Below are positions 41,547 through 50,165 of a stretch of 64,000 bases of DNA, piece after piece. Location: positions 1 to 64,000 of the forward strand of contig JAFDWQ010000004.1 in NCBI GenBank assembly GCA_018268395.1, given 5' to 3'. The position numbers and the translations under genes were made by a program. Source of the stretch: Armatimonadota bacterium (GTDB lineage: Bacteria > Armatimonadota > Fimbriimonadia > Fimbriimonadales > Fimbriimonadaceae). Numbering within the stretch: position 1 is the first letter of the stretch; each line of letters starts with the position of its first letter. The notes under the pieces were generated by a model that did no database searches, was not told the origin of the DNA, and worked only from the letters and a program-made list of their open reading frames with translations.

Positions 41547-41552
41547 TAAATT
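41547..41552 (+). promoter_or_regulatory. -10 box TAAATT, leaderless start
   Basis: TAAATT lies eight bases before ATG 41561; the intervening GTCGGTTC has no ribosome-binding site. Confidence 0.4.
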
Positions 41553-41560
41553 GTCGGTTC

Positions 41561-42106
41561 ATGCGCGGACTGCTCCTTGTGACGACCTTACTTCCCGTCT
41601 GCGCTTGGAGCCAATCGTCCGATGCTCCCGCTTGGAACTTTCGCATCGGGCCTTCGTTCGGTCAGACGACGATCGGCTCCGAAGACACGCGCCGGGGGAC
41701 CGTCTGGTCGCTCGGGTTCTCGAGGCCGGAGAAGCGGCTGGCCTTTCGAGGCACGTCGGCCGACCTCTTGATCGAGGGCTACTATTTCTTCAACCGGGGC
41801 GGCGGGTTCGAGGACATTCCGGTCAACACCATGCACTCGTACGGCGCCATGGCGACGGCCCAATACCGGGTCAAGGAAGTCCGGGGCACGACAGTCCACT
41901 TCGACCTCTCCTGGGGCCTCGTCTACAACAGCATCACGACGCGCGACCTGGATTCCAGGCTCAATTCGACTCCGGCCATCGGGATCGGGGTCCGTCGAGG
42001 GCGAGCCGACTTCACCGTCCGCTTTTTCCACATGTCGAACGGCGGGACGAGCGGCAACAACCAGGGCTCGAACAACATCCAGTACCTCTTTTCCTGGCGG
42101 ATCTGA
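41561..42106 (+). CDS. PagL-like lipid A deacylase (acyloxyacyl hydrolase)
   Basis: 181 residues with a signal peptide (GLLLVTTLLPVCAWSQ). A small barrel: repeated amphipathic strands (LLIEGYYFFNRGGGFED, AMATAQYRVKEVRG, FDLSWGLVYNS). The C-terminal segment FTVRFFHMSNGGTSGNNQGS followed by NNIQYLFSWRI contains the HxSN element that carries the catalytic His-Ser of PagL outer-membrane 3-O-deacylases. Outer-membrane location and lipid A trimming are inferred from this match. It ends 21 bases before tgt. Confidence 0.65.
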   Translation: MRGLLLVTTLLPVCAWSQSSDAPAWNFRIGPSFGQTTIGSEDTRRGTVWSLGFSRPEKRLAFRGTSADLLIEGYYFFNRGGGFEDIPVNTMHSYGAMATAQYRVKEVRGTTVHFDLSWGLVYNSITTRDLDSRLNSTPAIGIGVRRGRADFTVRFFHMSNGGTSGNNQGSNNIQYLFSWRI

Positions 42107-42127
42107 CCGCCGACCGGCCCTCTTCTC

Positions 42128-43225
42128 ATGTCGATCGCGTTCGAAGTCATCGCCCGGTGCCCGCACACCCGTGCGCGCCGGGGCCGGTTGCACACGCCGC
42201 ACGGCACCGTCGAAACCCCTTGTTTCATGCCCGTCGGCACGCAGGCGACGGTCAAAGGTGTCGGTTCGGAAGACCTTGAAGCATTGGGCTTCGGCCTGGT
42301 CTTGAGCAATACGTACCACCTGTCCTTGAGGCCTGGACCGGACTTGATCGAGAAGCTCGGCGGACTCCACGGATTGATGAGCTGGAAGGGGGCGATCCTG
42401 ACGGACTCAGGAGGTTTCCAGGTGATGTCGTTGTCCCACCGACGGAAGCTGACCGACGAGGGGGTCCGGTTCCAGTCGCACATCGACGGTTCGGAACTGT
42501 TCCTGACGCCCGAAACGTGCATCGAGACACAGGCTAGGTTCGGCGTCGACGTGAGCATGATGCTCGACGAGTGCCCGCCCTATCCGTGCACGCGTCAGGA
42601 GGCGGAGGCGGCGATGCGCCGGACCCACCTTTGGGCGCCTCGCAACCTGGACGCCCGGTCGGAAGGGCAGGCCGTCTTCGGGATCGTTCAAGGCGGGGTC
42701 CACGCCGACCTCCGTGTGGAGTCGGCAAAGAATCTGACCGCCTTGCCCTTCGACGGATACGCGATCGGTGGCGTCAGCGTCGGCGAGCCGACCGAGATGC
42801 AGCGGCCCGTCGTCTCGATGACCGCGCCGCTCTTGCCCGAGGACAAACCGCGGTACTTGATGGGTGTCGGTCATCCGCAGGACATCCTGCATGCCGTCGC
42901 TGCGGGCGTGGACATGTTCGACTGCGTCCTCCCGACCCGCATGGCGCGGCACCACACGCTGTACACGCTTCAAGGCCGCGCCAACGTCCGCAACGCAAAG
43001 TGGGCCGACCATAACGGCCCCTTTGATCCGGAATCGGTCTTCCCGCCGACAGAACGCTATTCGGCGGCGTACCTCCGGCACCTGTTCGTCGCAGGAGAAG
43101 CGCTCGGCGCCCGTTTGGCCACGCTGCACAACCTGGCCTTCTATGCCCGGCTCATGGGAGAGGTCCGCGAGGCGGTGGCCACGGGAGGTTGGGAGTCCCT
43201 GAGTGCGCGTTACGCGCGTGCCTAA
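42128..43225 (+). CDS. tgt: tRNA-guanine transglycosylase lacking zinc cysteines
   Basis: 365 residues. Base-exchange enzyme that inserts preQ1 at position 34 of queuosine tRNAs. TPCFMPVGTQATVKG, catalytic ILTDSGGFQVMSL, YAIGGVSVGEP, MGVGHPQDILHAVAAGVDMF and the nucleophile Asp in DCVLPTRMARHH are all present. The structural zinc site, normally CxCxxC followed by His, is altered: where DPECDCYTC is expected, the chain reads DPESVFPPT, so all three cysteines are gone, while YLRHLF and the ligand-region His in LHNLAFY remain. The DNA reads cleanly through this site, with no frameshift. Whether it is still a normal queuosine enzyme is open, but the catalytic core is intact. Confidence 0.92.
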   Translation: MSIAFEVIARCPHTRARRGRLHTPHGTVETPCFMPVGTQATVKGVGSEDLEALGFGLVLSNTYHLSLRPGPDLIEKLGGLHGLMSWKGAILTDSGGFQVMSLSHRRKLTDEGVRFQSHIDGSELFLTPETCIETQARFGVDVSMMLDECPPYPCTRQEAEAAMRRTHLWAPRNLDARSEGQAVFGIVQGGVHADLRVESAKNLTALPFDGYAIGGVSVGEPTEMQRPVVSMTAPLLPEDKPRYLMGVGHPQDILHAVAAGVDMFDCVLPTRMARHHTLYTLQGRANVRNAKWADHNGPFDPESVFPPTERYSAAYLRHLFVAGEALGARLATLHNLAFYARLMGEVREAVATGGWESLSARYARA

Positions 43226-43518
43226 GGGACCATGAAGCGATCGGTGGCGACCCGGTCGTCGACGAACGAGACGCCTTCCGCTTCGAGCTTCCGCCGCTGG
43301 TCGAGGGCGAAAGTCGGGCCCCGGCCGCCGATCAGCAGGTCGCCTTTCTTACCGACGACGCGCCACCAAGGGACGTCGGGCGGACAGTTCGTCATCCACT
43401 TGCCGACCAAGACGCCGCTGACGGGACGGGACAAGGCCCTGCCGACGTCGCCATAAGCCGCGACGGATCCCGGCGGGATCGTCGCGACGATCTGCCAGAG
43501 TTCGTCAAGGACGCTCAA
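43222..43518 (-). CDS. Alkyltransferase-like protein (ATL)
   Basis: 98 residues of the MGMT DNA-binding domain: [19 protein letters not shown] (winged helix with the Arg-finger region), [20 protein letters not shown]. Active O6-alkylguanine transferases have PCHRV; here the reactive Cys is Trp (PWWRV), which defines ATL proteins that bind alkylated guanine and hand it to nucleotide excision repair. Its ATG overlaps the pseudopilin stop by 4 bases (43515-43518), a coincidental operon with an unrelated gene. Confidence 0.88.
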   Translation of the reverse strand: MSVLDELWQIVATIPPGSVAAYGDVGRALSRPVSGVLVGKWMTNCPPDVPWWRVVGKKGDLLIGGRGPTFALDQRRKLEAEGVSFVDDRVATDRFMVP

Positions 43519-44195
43519 TTGAGTTCCGTTTCCCAGGCTTGGCGAAGACGGTCAAAGGTGACGGACTTGACGTGAAGGTCTCCGAACAGGGTCACGTACC
43601 GGAAGCCTCGCAGCTTGCCCGGATAGAAGATGTCGTTCTGCGTCACCCGTCCGCCGTCGCCGTGCCAATGTCCGGCCGCGTCGAACAAGACGTTGATGTC
43701 GGCCGGCAGGTTGAACCCTGTGCCCGAAAAGAGCCGGAAAGCGATCTCTGTCCGGAAGAAATAGCTTGATCCGTACGTCCCGTAAAGGGTCGGTACAGTC
43801 TTGAACTCGATGTTCGGTTGGTCGTCGATCACGTCCGTCCCGTCGTCGGACGGGCAACGGAAGAGTTCCTTGCTCTTGATGTAAGGCTGGAGGGCCTCGG
43901 AAAGGAGCGGCATGTTCGGGATTTGGGCTTGGAACTCCGGTTCATGGGCCCAGATCTCCGGCCGGTATTTGTCCACTGCGTCGACGGCGTACGGGAAGAC
44001 GTCGTCGTGGTCGGACATGTAAAGTCCGATCCCCGCCCCGATCTGCTTGAGGTTGCTCACGCAGTTGGCCTGCTTCGCCGTGGCCTTTGCCCTTGCGAAG
44101 ACCGGGAAGATCAAGGCGGCCAAGATCGCGATGATCGCGATCACGACCAGCAACTCGATCAACGTAAAGGCTCTCCGACCGTTCACTTTCCCCAT
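43515..44195 (-). CDS. DUF1559-type pseudopilin-like protein
   Basis: 226 residues from ATG 44195. Type III signal [20 protein letters not shown] with the +5 Glu and a prepilin-peptidase site after the first residues, then [13 protein letters not shown] and [19 protein letters not shown], the form abundant in Armatimonadota and Planctomycetota. The C-terminal globular part has [10 protein letters not shown] and a closing [12 protein letters not shown]. These proteins are exported pilin-like subunits of unknown assembly. It diverges from the LCP gene; a second, signal-less relative is at 45327. Confidence 0.9.
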   Translation of the reverse strand: MGKVNGRRAFTLIELLVVIAIIAILAALIFPVFARAKATAKQANCVSNLKQIGAGIGLYMSDHDDVFPYAVDAVDKYRPEIWAHEPEFQAQIPNMPLLSEALQPYIKSKELFRCPSDDGTDVIDDQPNIEFKTVPTLYGTYGSSYFFRTEIAFRLFSGTGFNLPADINVLFDAAGHWHGDGGRVTQNDIFYPGKLRGFRYVTLFGDLHVKSVTFDRLRQAWETELN

Positions 44196-44309
44196 GATAC
44201 GCTGGACGCGGCCGGTTCGTTCCTGGGCTCTTCTGGACGTCAAGGGCCGAACGGCCCGTAAAACCCTGGGCCAGAACGCAGGGGGACCGGTCGTGGTTAA
44301 GGTACTTTG

Positions 44310-44315
44310 TAGGAT
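44310..44315 (+). promoter_or_regulatory. -10 box TAGGAT, leaderless start
   Basis: TAGGAT lies seven bases before ATG 44323 with no ribosome-binding site between. Confidence 0.4.
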
Positions 44316-44322
44316 CGTTTTC

Positions 44323-45330
44323 ATGGCCGTCGACGAACAAAAGCCTTTGTGGAAGAGGCTGATAGCAAGGGTTCTTTGGGTGTCCTTCGCATTCGTCTGC
44401 CTCGCAGGAGGCACGGTCGTCGGCTTGGTGAACCAGAGCAAGGTCGGAAAGGAGTTGGTCGAGCAGACGGCCAAGAACGTCCCGCCGCAAGAGGTCTTCA
44501 AGCGGGATTCGGTGACCCTGCTCGTCCTCGGATGCGACGAAGACCGGTATTACGCAGGCGTGGCCGGCCGCAGAGACACGCCGGGCGGCATCACGCGGCA
44601 CGCTTCGCGCAGCGACATGATGCTCGTCACGAAGCTGGACTTTGCGAACAAGCGGATCACAGGTCTCTCCATCCCTCGCGACATGTTGTGGCAGCTTCCT
44701 GGTTATCGGAAGCAGAAGATCAACGGTTTTCACGCGATCGGCTACACGAAAGGCGGCCCCGAAATGGGCAAGGACTACGCCAAGAAGGCGACCGAAGGCG
44801 TTGTCGGACTCAAAATCGACCGCGTCGTCGTGCTGGACTTCCGAGCGTTCGCCAAGATGGTCGACCTTTTGGGCGGGGTCGAAGTGTACGTCCCGAAGAA
44901 CATGGATTACGACGACTTCGCGGGCGGCCTCCACATCCATTTGAAGCAGGGACGCCAGATTTTGAGCGGAGAGGACGCCATCGGGTTCGTCCGGTTCCGT
45001 CACTCCGACAGTGACTTCCAGCGTCAGGCCCGCCAGAAAGACCTGATGATGGCGATGAAGGACCGGGCCTTGGCGAAATGGCAGGTCGCCCCTCAGATCA
45101 TGGACGAGAGCTACGAACTCCTGGGTCGGTCGCTGCTCCCCCGAGAGATCGCGTCCCTCGCCCTTTTTGCTAGGAAAGTGGGGGCGGACAACGTCAAAAT
45201 GGACATGGTCCCCGTCATCGAACGGAGGGGGAGAAGCGCGCTGGAACTGGACGAAGACAAGTTGGACGAAAAGCTCGAAGAGCTGCACATGACGCCGGAT
45301 CCGGCGGACCGGGTCACCGCCGTCCGATGA
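44323..45330 (+). CDS. LytR-CpsA-Psr (LCP) family phosphotransferase
   Basis: 335 residues. One N-terminal membrane helix ([20 protein letters not shown]), then the LCP domain: [58 protein letters not shown], and [20 protein letters not shown]. The Asp and Arg residues that bind the polyprenyl pyrophosphate (SD, PRD, R..R) are present. LCP enzymes attach glycopolymers to the cell wall. Its stop overlaps the next gene (ATGA). ATG 44323 is supported by the -10 box just upstream; the longer frame antisense to the pseudopilin is not protein-like. Confidence 0.9.
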   Translation: MAVDEQKPLWKRLIARVLWVSFAFVCLAGGTVVGLVNQSKVGKELVEQTAKNVPPQEVFKRDSVTLLVLGCDEDRYYAGVAGRRDTPGGITRHASRSDMMLVTKLDFANKRITGLSIPRDMLWQLPGYRKQKINGFHAIGYTKGGPEMGKDYAKKATEGVVGLKIDRVVVLDFRAFAKMVDLLGGVEVYVPKNMDYDDFAGGLHIHLKQGRQILSGEDAIGFVRFRHSDSDFQRQARQKDLMMAMKDRALAKWQVAPQIMDESYELLGRSLLPREIASLALFARKVGADNVKMDMVPVIERRGRSALELDEDKLDEKLEELHMTPDPADRVTAVR

Positions 45331-46154
45331 TCTTCCTGGCGACGCAGTCCGCCGAAGAAGACCGGGAAGAACGGCGCCTACGGGGCCGCTACACGTCGAA
45401 GAAAGACCTGTTCTGGATCCTTGTCGTCGTGACCGTCACGGTCGTCGTCGCAGCCTCGATGATCAAAGCCCAGGGTCCGAACCGCGACAAGACCATTTGC
45501 AGGCGCAACCTGAAGCACATCGCCGACGCCCTGCTAAGCTACTCCGTTCAGGAGAGCGACGTGTTGCCGCCCGCCTACTACATGGACAGCGACGGCGGCC
45601 CTGTGATCCAGGCGGAAACCGGCGCGCCCGTCACGTGGATGTCCTTGATCGAGCCGCACTTGAACAGCCGGGCGGACTTCGTCTGCCCGAGCGCCAAGCC
45701 CGAAGAACGGTCTCCCAACTTTTCGTTCCAAAAAGGGGTCGGCACCTTCCCTGGCACCTACGGGATGTACCGTGGCCTTTCGTGCGTCCCGATCAATCGG
45801 ATCCCGAACAGCGGGTCCAGCGTGCTCGTCGCGGAGACGGCCGAAAGCGGCGCGAACGGGAGCTACGATCCGGAACCGTTCGCAAAGGACCGCCCCGACG
45901 GATTCCTGATCGGCTGGGACAACGGCAATCTCGACTTCGACTTGTCTACGAAGTCCGTGACGCGGCTGGCGTTCGGGAACTCGGCCTCGGGCTATCGCGA
46001 GGGCTCGTCGACGACCCGTCACCCCGAAGAGATCTTCGGGATCACGGTCGAAAAGGGGCTGGTGTCGTTGACTCCGGCCGGGGCGGCCGTCCAACAAGAC
46101 GCGCCCCGGCTGAAGGGCCGGTGGTGGGCCGACCCGAACCTCTACAAACCTTGA
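45327..46154 (+). CDS. DUF1559-related membrane protein without prepilin signal
   Basis: 275 residues. A charged N-terminus (EEDREERRLRGRYTSKKD) precedes one membrane helix (LFWILVVVTVTVVVAASMI), then NRDKTICRRNLKHIADALLS YS, the counterpart of the pseudopilin NLKQIG segment, and later DFVCPSAKPEE and TRHPEEIFG as in DUF1559-type globular domains. There is no GFTLIE-type processing site, so it is a membrane-anchored relative rather than a pilin. Overlaps the LCP gene by 4 bases, so the two are co-translated. Confidence 0.65.
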   Translation: MIFLATQSAEEDREERRLRGRYTSKKDLFWILVVVTVTVVVAASMIKAQGPNRDKTICRRNLKHIADALLSYSVQESDVLPPAYYMDSDGGPVIQAETGAPVTWMSLIEPHLNSRADFVCPSAKPEERSPNFSFQKGVGTFPGTYGMYRGLSCVPINRIPNSGSSVLVAETAESGANGSYDPEPFAKDRPDGFLIGWDNGNLDFDLSTKSVTRLAFGNSASGYREGSSTTRHPEEIFGITVEKGLVSLTPAGAAVQQDAPRLKGRWWADPNLYKP

Positions 46155-46158
46155 CGGG

Positions 46159-47676
46159 TCAAGCGAACTTCTTAAAGTTCTCGTCGAACATCGCCTTCAA
46201 CTGGTTCGCCTTGGCGTCGTAAGCGTCCTTGTCCGCCCAAGTAGACCTTGGATCGAGGACTTCGGACGGCACTCCGGGGCACGACCCAGGGATCTCGAGG
46301 CCGAAGACGGGCTCGGTCTTCCAATCAAGGAGCCGGCCCTGGAAGGCGGCTTCGATCATGGCCCGCGTATAGGCCAGCTTCATCCTGTTGCCGACCCCGT
46401 AAGGGCCGCCGGTCCATCCCGTGTTGACGAGCCAGACGTGACTGCCATGGCGCTCGATCTTTTCGCCGAGGAGCTTGGCATAAGCGCTCGGATGGAGCGG
46501 AAGGAACGGCGCGCCGAAGCAGGTGCTGAACGTGGTCTGTGGCTCCGTCACGCCGGCTTCGGTCCCGGCGACCTTGGCCGTGTAGCCGTTCAGGAAGTGG
46601 TACATGGCCTGTTCCTTCGTCAGGCGGCTGATGGGCGGCAAGACGCCGTATGCGTCGCAGGTCAGGAAGCAGATGTTCTGCGGGTGCCCGCCGACGCTCG
46701 GAATCACAGCACCCTCGATGTAGTCGACCGGATAGGCGCAACGCGTGTTCTCGGTCAGGCTCGTGTCGTCGTAATCGGGCGTTCGCGCCGCGTCGAGCAC
46801 CACGTTCTCCAAAACGCTCCCATACCGGATGGCGTCCCAGATCTGCGGCTCGCCTTCCCGGGTCAGCTTGATGCACTTAGCGTAGCAGCCGCCTTCGACG
46901 TTGAACACGCCCGAGTCGGTCCAGCCGTGCTCGTCGTCGCCGATCAGACGGCGGTTCGGATCGGCCGAAAGCGTCGTCTTGCCCGTACCGCTCAGTCCGA
47001 AGAACAGGGCGGTGTCCCCGTCCGTGCCGATGTTGGCGCTGCAGTGCATGCTCATGACGCCCTTGAGCGGCAGGAGGTAGTTCATGATCGTGAACACGCT
47101 CTTCTTCATTTCGCCCGCGTACTGCGTGCCGAAGATCAAGACGGTCTTGTCGGTGAAGCTCAAGGCGATGACGGCGTCCCGGCCGTCCCGCTCCCACGTT
47201 TCCCGGCACAAGTCGACGACCGTCCATTCCGGCTGGAACGCCTGGAGTTCGGCTTCGGTCGGCCGGATCAGAAGCGAGCGGACGAACAGCGCATGGTAGG
47301 CGTTCTCGACGATAAACCGGACGGAGATGCGATGGGCCGGGTCGGCACCGCCGAACGTATCGACGACGTAGAGCCTCTTCGACGGGAGCGCCTTGGCCGC
47401 TTTGTCGGCCAGCATCGCAAACGTCTCCGCCGACATCGCGGCATTGTTGTCCCACCAGACCTTGTCCTCGGTTTCGGCGTCACGGACGGTATGTTTGTCC
47501 TTCGGCGTCCGGCCTGTGTACTTGCCGGTATGCGCGACGAGGGCACCGTTCGAGGCGAGGACCCCCTCGCCGTTGCGGACCGCGTGCTCGATCAATTCGG
47601 GCACGGAGAGGTTCCTATAGACCTCCTTTGCGGACGACGGGTCGATGTTGACGAATTCGGCGCTTGCGGTACTCAT
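46159..47676 (-). CDS. pckA: ATP-dependent phosphoenolpyruvate carboxykinase
   Basis: 505 residues from ATG 47676 (GAGGATT upstream). Motifs: [14 protein letters not shown] (substrate Arg), [10 protein letters not shown] (metal His), P-loop [34 protein letters not shown] and the ATP-binding region [13 protein letters not shown]. It converts oxaloacetate to PEP at the start of gluconeogenesis. All key residues appear in place; standard length is about 525-540, so it is slightly compact. Confidence 0.96.
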   Translation of the reverse strand: MSTASAEFVNIDPSSAKEVYRNLSVPELIEHAVRNGEGVLASNGALVAHTGKYTGRTPKDKHTVRDAETEDKVWWDNNAAMSAETFAMLADKAAKALPSKRLYVVDTFGGADPAHRISVRFIVENAYHALFVRSLLIRPTEAELQAFQPEWTVVDLCRETWERDGRDAVIALSFTDKTVLIFGTQYAGEMKKSVFTIMNYLLPLKGVMSMHCSANIGTDGDTALFFGLSGTGKTTLSADPNRRLIGDDEHGWTDSGVFNVEGGCYAKCIKLTREGEPQIWDAIRYGSVLENVVLDAARTPDYDDTSLTENTRCAYPVDYIEGAVIPSVGGHPQNICFLTCDAYGVLPPISRLTKEQAMYHFLNGYTAKVAGTEAGVTEPQTTFSTCFGAPFLPLHPSAYAKLLGEKIERHGSHVWLVNTGWTGGPYGVGNRMKLAYTRAMIEAAFQGRLLDWKTEPVFGLEIPGSCPGVPSEVLDPRSTWADKDAYDAKANQLKAMFDENFKKFA

Positions 47677-47782
47677 CGTTGAATCCTCAGGCGATTCGGG
47701 ATGGTCCAGTTTACCGATCACTTATCCGTCGCTGTGGGTCAGTCTTCGAGTCCGGCCGACCATCCGGTAACCTTACGGTGCC

Positions 47783-48073
47783 ATGAAGTTAAGCTACGTC
47801 AAACTGACCGAACAGGAGCTCCACGCGGCTCTTGAAACGCTCCCTTCATGGACGGTCTCCGACGGTCGGCTCCAGCGCGAGTTCACGTTCTCCAACTACA
47901 AAGAGGGCGTCGTCTTCGCGTCGGCCGTCGGTTGGGAGGCGGACCGTCTGAACCACCACCCGGACATGACGGTCTCCTATGGAAAGGTCACCGTCTCGAC
48001 CGTCACCCACGACTCGGACGGTCTCACGCCTTACGACGTCGAACTCGCCCGGTTGGTCGACAGTCTCGTGTGA
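47783..48073 (+). CDS. phhB: Pterin-4a-carbinolamine dehydratase
   Basis: 96 residues: LPSWTVSDGRLQREFTFSNY KEG, EADRLNHHPDMTVSYGKV and TVSTVTHDSDGLTPYDVELA. The NHHPD His-His-Pro-Asp active site is intact. It dehydrates 4a-hydroxy-tetrahydrobiopterin; without a phenylalanine hydroxylase nearby the physiological pterin is unclear. TAACCT lies nine bases before the ATG. The stop overlaps the GTG of the next gene. Confidence 0.92.
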   Translation: MKLSYVKLTEQELHAALETLPSWTVSDGRLQREFTFSNYKEGVVFASAVGWEADRLNHHPDMTVSYGKVTVSTVTHDSDGLTPYDVELARLVDSLV

Positions 48074-48966
48074 ACGCCGAGACCGTCCCCTTCCCGGAGG
48101 TCCGACCGGACCAGGCGCGAGCGTTTTCGCACAAGCACGGTCTCGTCGGAGAGTGGCACAGGATCGCGTCCCGGGGCATCGTCCACTCGGTCTATAGGGT
48201 CGGAGACGCTGTCGTCAAGATCCCCCGAGACCACCCGGAATGGGTCTGCGACACGTTGACGGAGGCCGTCGCGGTTCCCGCCGTCGTCGCCGCCGGAGTG
48301 CCGACGCCGAAACTGATCGCGTTCGACGCGTCGCGGGAAGACTTCCCTGTCCCGGTCTTGATCCTCGAGCTCGCCCACGGGTCGCCTGTCGACCCGTCCG
48401 ACCCCGTGCGTCCTGACGTCGACCTCCTCGGACAGCGGTTAGCCCAGGTCCATACGCTCGTTCGGCACGTCCCCGATCCGAACGGCTGGCTTGACGGACC
48501 AGGGGACGAGCATTTCGAAGACCGGTTCGAACAAGCGGTCAGTCTCTTGCTCCTCACCCCGTCTGAACGCGCATTCCTGGACTCGGTACGTCCACATATT
48601 GCGGCACCGTCACAGGCGTGCTCCGAAGTGTTCCTTCACAACGACGTCCATGAGAACAACCTTCTCTGGACGGCGCACGGATCGCTGACGTTGATCGACT
48701 GGGGCGATGCGGCGTGGGGCGACCCTGCCTCCGAGTTTACGCGCATACCGACTGAATGGCTGGAAGAGACCGTCGCGTCCTATGAGCGCCTGGTTTCGAC
48801 CGATGTCGCGTTCCGTCGAAGGGTCGTCCGCTGTCAGTTGGACAACATCTTGTCGAACATCGTCCGGGGCAGTCGTTGGGCCGCGGAATCCCAGGTGAGG
48901 TTGCATCGCCTGTCGGAGGTGTGCGGCGACTTCTTAGGTGCCCCTGTCTCCAGGATCACGGCATAA
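48070..48966 (+). CDS. APH-family (aminoglycoside phosphotransferase-like) kinase
   Basis: 298 residues from GTG 48070, which overlaps the phhB stop (GTGTGA). Protein-kinase-like small-molecule kinase: nucleotide loop and Lys in GDAVVKIPRD, hinge VLILELAHGSPVD, catalytic loop VFLHNDVHENNLLW (HxDxxxxN) and metal-binding Asp in LTLIDWGDAAWGDPASEF. The substrate is unknown; such genes are not necessarily resistance determinants. Ends nine bases before aroC. Confidence 0.8.
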   Translation: MNAETVPFPEVRPDQARAFSHKHGLVGEWHRIASRGIVHSVYRVGDAVVKIPRDHPEWVCDTLTEAVAVPAVVAAGVPTPKLIAFDASREDFPVPVLILELAHGSPVDPSDPVRPDVDLLGQRLAQVHTLVRHVPDPNGWLDGPGDEHFEDRFEQAVSLLLLTPSERAFLDSVRPHIAAPSQACSEVFLHNDVHENNLLWTAHGSLTLIDWGDAAWGDPASEFTRIPTEWLEETVASYERLVSTDVAFRRRVVRCQLDNILSNIVRGSRWAAESQVRLHRLSEVCGDFLGAPVSRITA

Positions 48967-48975
48967 TCCATCCGG

Positions 48976-50061
48976 ATGGGAAACACGTTCGGCCGACTGT
49001 TCCGCGTCACGACGTTCGGGGAAAGCCACGGGCCCGCCGTCGGATGCGTCCTCGACGGGTGCCCCTCCCGGCTGTCGGTCACGGTCGACGACGTCCAACG
49101 CGACCTGGACCGGAGACGCCCTGGCCAGTCGAAACTGACGACCCAACGGAAAGAAGGCGACCGGGTCGAAATCTTGAGCGGGCTGTGCGACGGACAGACG
49201 TTAGGAACGCCGATCGCCATGCTCGTCCGGAACGAAGACGCCCGTTCGCGCGACTATGACGAACTGTCTGAAAAGTACAGACCTAGCCATGCAGATTATA
49301 CATATCAACAGAAGTACGGAATCCGCGCGTGGCAAGGCGGCGGCCGGTCCTCGGCGCGGGAGACCGTCGGAAGGGTCGCTGCCGGCACGTTTGCGAAGAA
49401 GCTCCTCGTCCACTTGAACGAGGTCGAAGTCGTGGCGTGGGTCGATCGCGTTGCCGACATCGGCTCCGAGGTCGACTCCGGAACGGTCTCCGTGACGGAC
49501 GTCGACGCCGTCCCTGTCCGCTGTCCGGACAAAGTTGCGGCCGAAAAGATGACGGAGAGGATCGAGTCCGTTCGGAAGGAAGGCGATTCGGTCGGTGGCG
49601 TCGTGGCCTGCGTCGTGCGCAACGTCCCGACAGGCTGGGGCGTTCCGGTCTTCGACAGGCTCGAAGCCGATCTGGCGAAAGCGCTCCTGTCCCTTCCGGC
49701 GAGCAAGGGATTCGAAATCGGTTCGGGCTTCGCAGGCACGGCCCTTCGCGGCTCCGAACATAACGATGCGTTCAGAGCGGACGATGCCGGCCGAGTGTCG
49801 ACTCCGACGAACCGGAGCGGCGGCGTGCAAGGGGGGATCAGCAACGGCATGCCAATCCTCTTGCGGGTCGCGTTCAAGCCCGTCGCGACGATCATGCGCG
49901 AGCAGGACACGGTGACTGTGGCTCACGAGAACACGACGATCACGGGCCGGGGCCGACACGACGCCTGCGTCCTTCCACGGGCCGTACCGATGGTCGAAGC
50001 GATGGTCGCGCTGGTTTTGGCGGACCACGCCCTGCTTCATCGGTCAAGCCGGCTCGACTAG
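48976..50061 (+). CDS. aroC: Chorismate synthase AroC
   Basis: 361 residues. [38 protein letters not shown], the signature [17 protein letters not shown] and [19 protein letters not shown] at the end. It is the FMN-dependent final enzyme of the shikimate pathway. Length and motifs are standard. It follows the kinase-like gene by nine bases; CATAAT eight bases upstream could be its own -10 box. Confidence 0.97.
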   Translation: MGNTFGRLFRVTTFGESHGPAVGCVLDGCPSRLSVTVDDVQRDLDRRRPGQSKLTTQRKEGDRVEILSGLCDGQTLGTPIAMLVRNEDARSRDYDELSEKYRPSHADYTYQQKYGIRAWQGGGRSSARETVGRVAAGTFAKKLLVHLNEVEVVAWVDRVADIGSEVDSGTVSVTDVDAVPVRCPDKVAAEKMTERIESVRKEGDSVGGVVACVVRNVPTGWGVPVFDRLEADLAKALLSLPASKGFEIGSGFAGTALRGSEHNDAFRADDAGRVSTPTNRSGGVQGGISNGMPILLRVAFKPVATIMREQDTVTVAHENTTITGRGRHDACVLPRAVPMVEAMVALVLADHALLHRSSRLD

Positions 50062-50165
50062 GGCCGGCAATCTTGCCTGTAACTGAGGCAAGTCACCGTT
50101 CCTTGGGCTCCTTTTTCGTAAACTGGAGCCAGGGCGCGCTAGACGCCCGTTAAGGATCGATTCAG

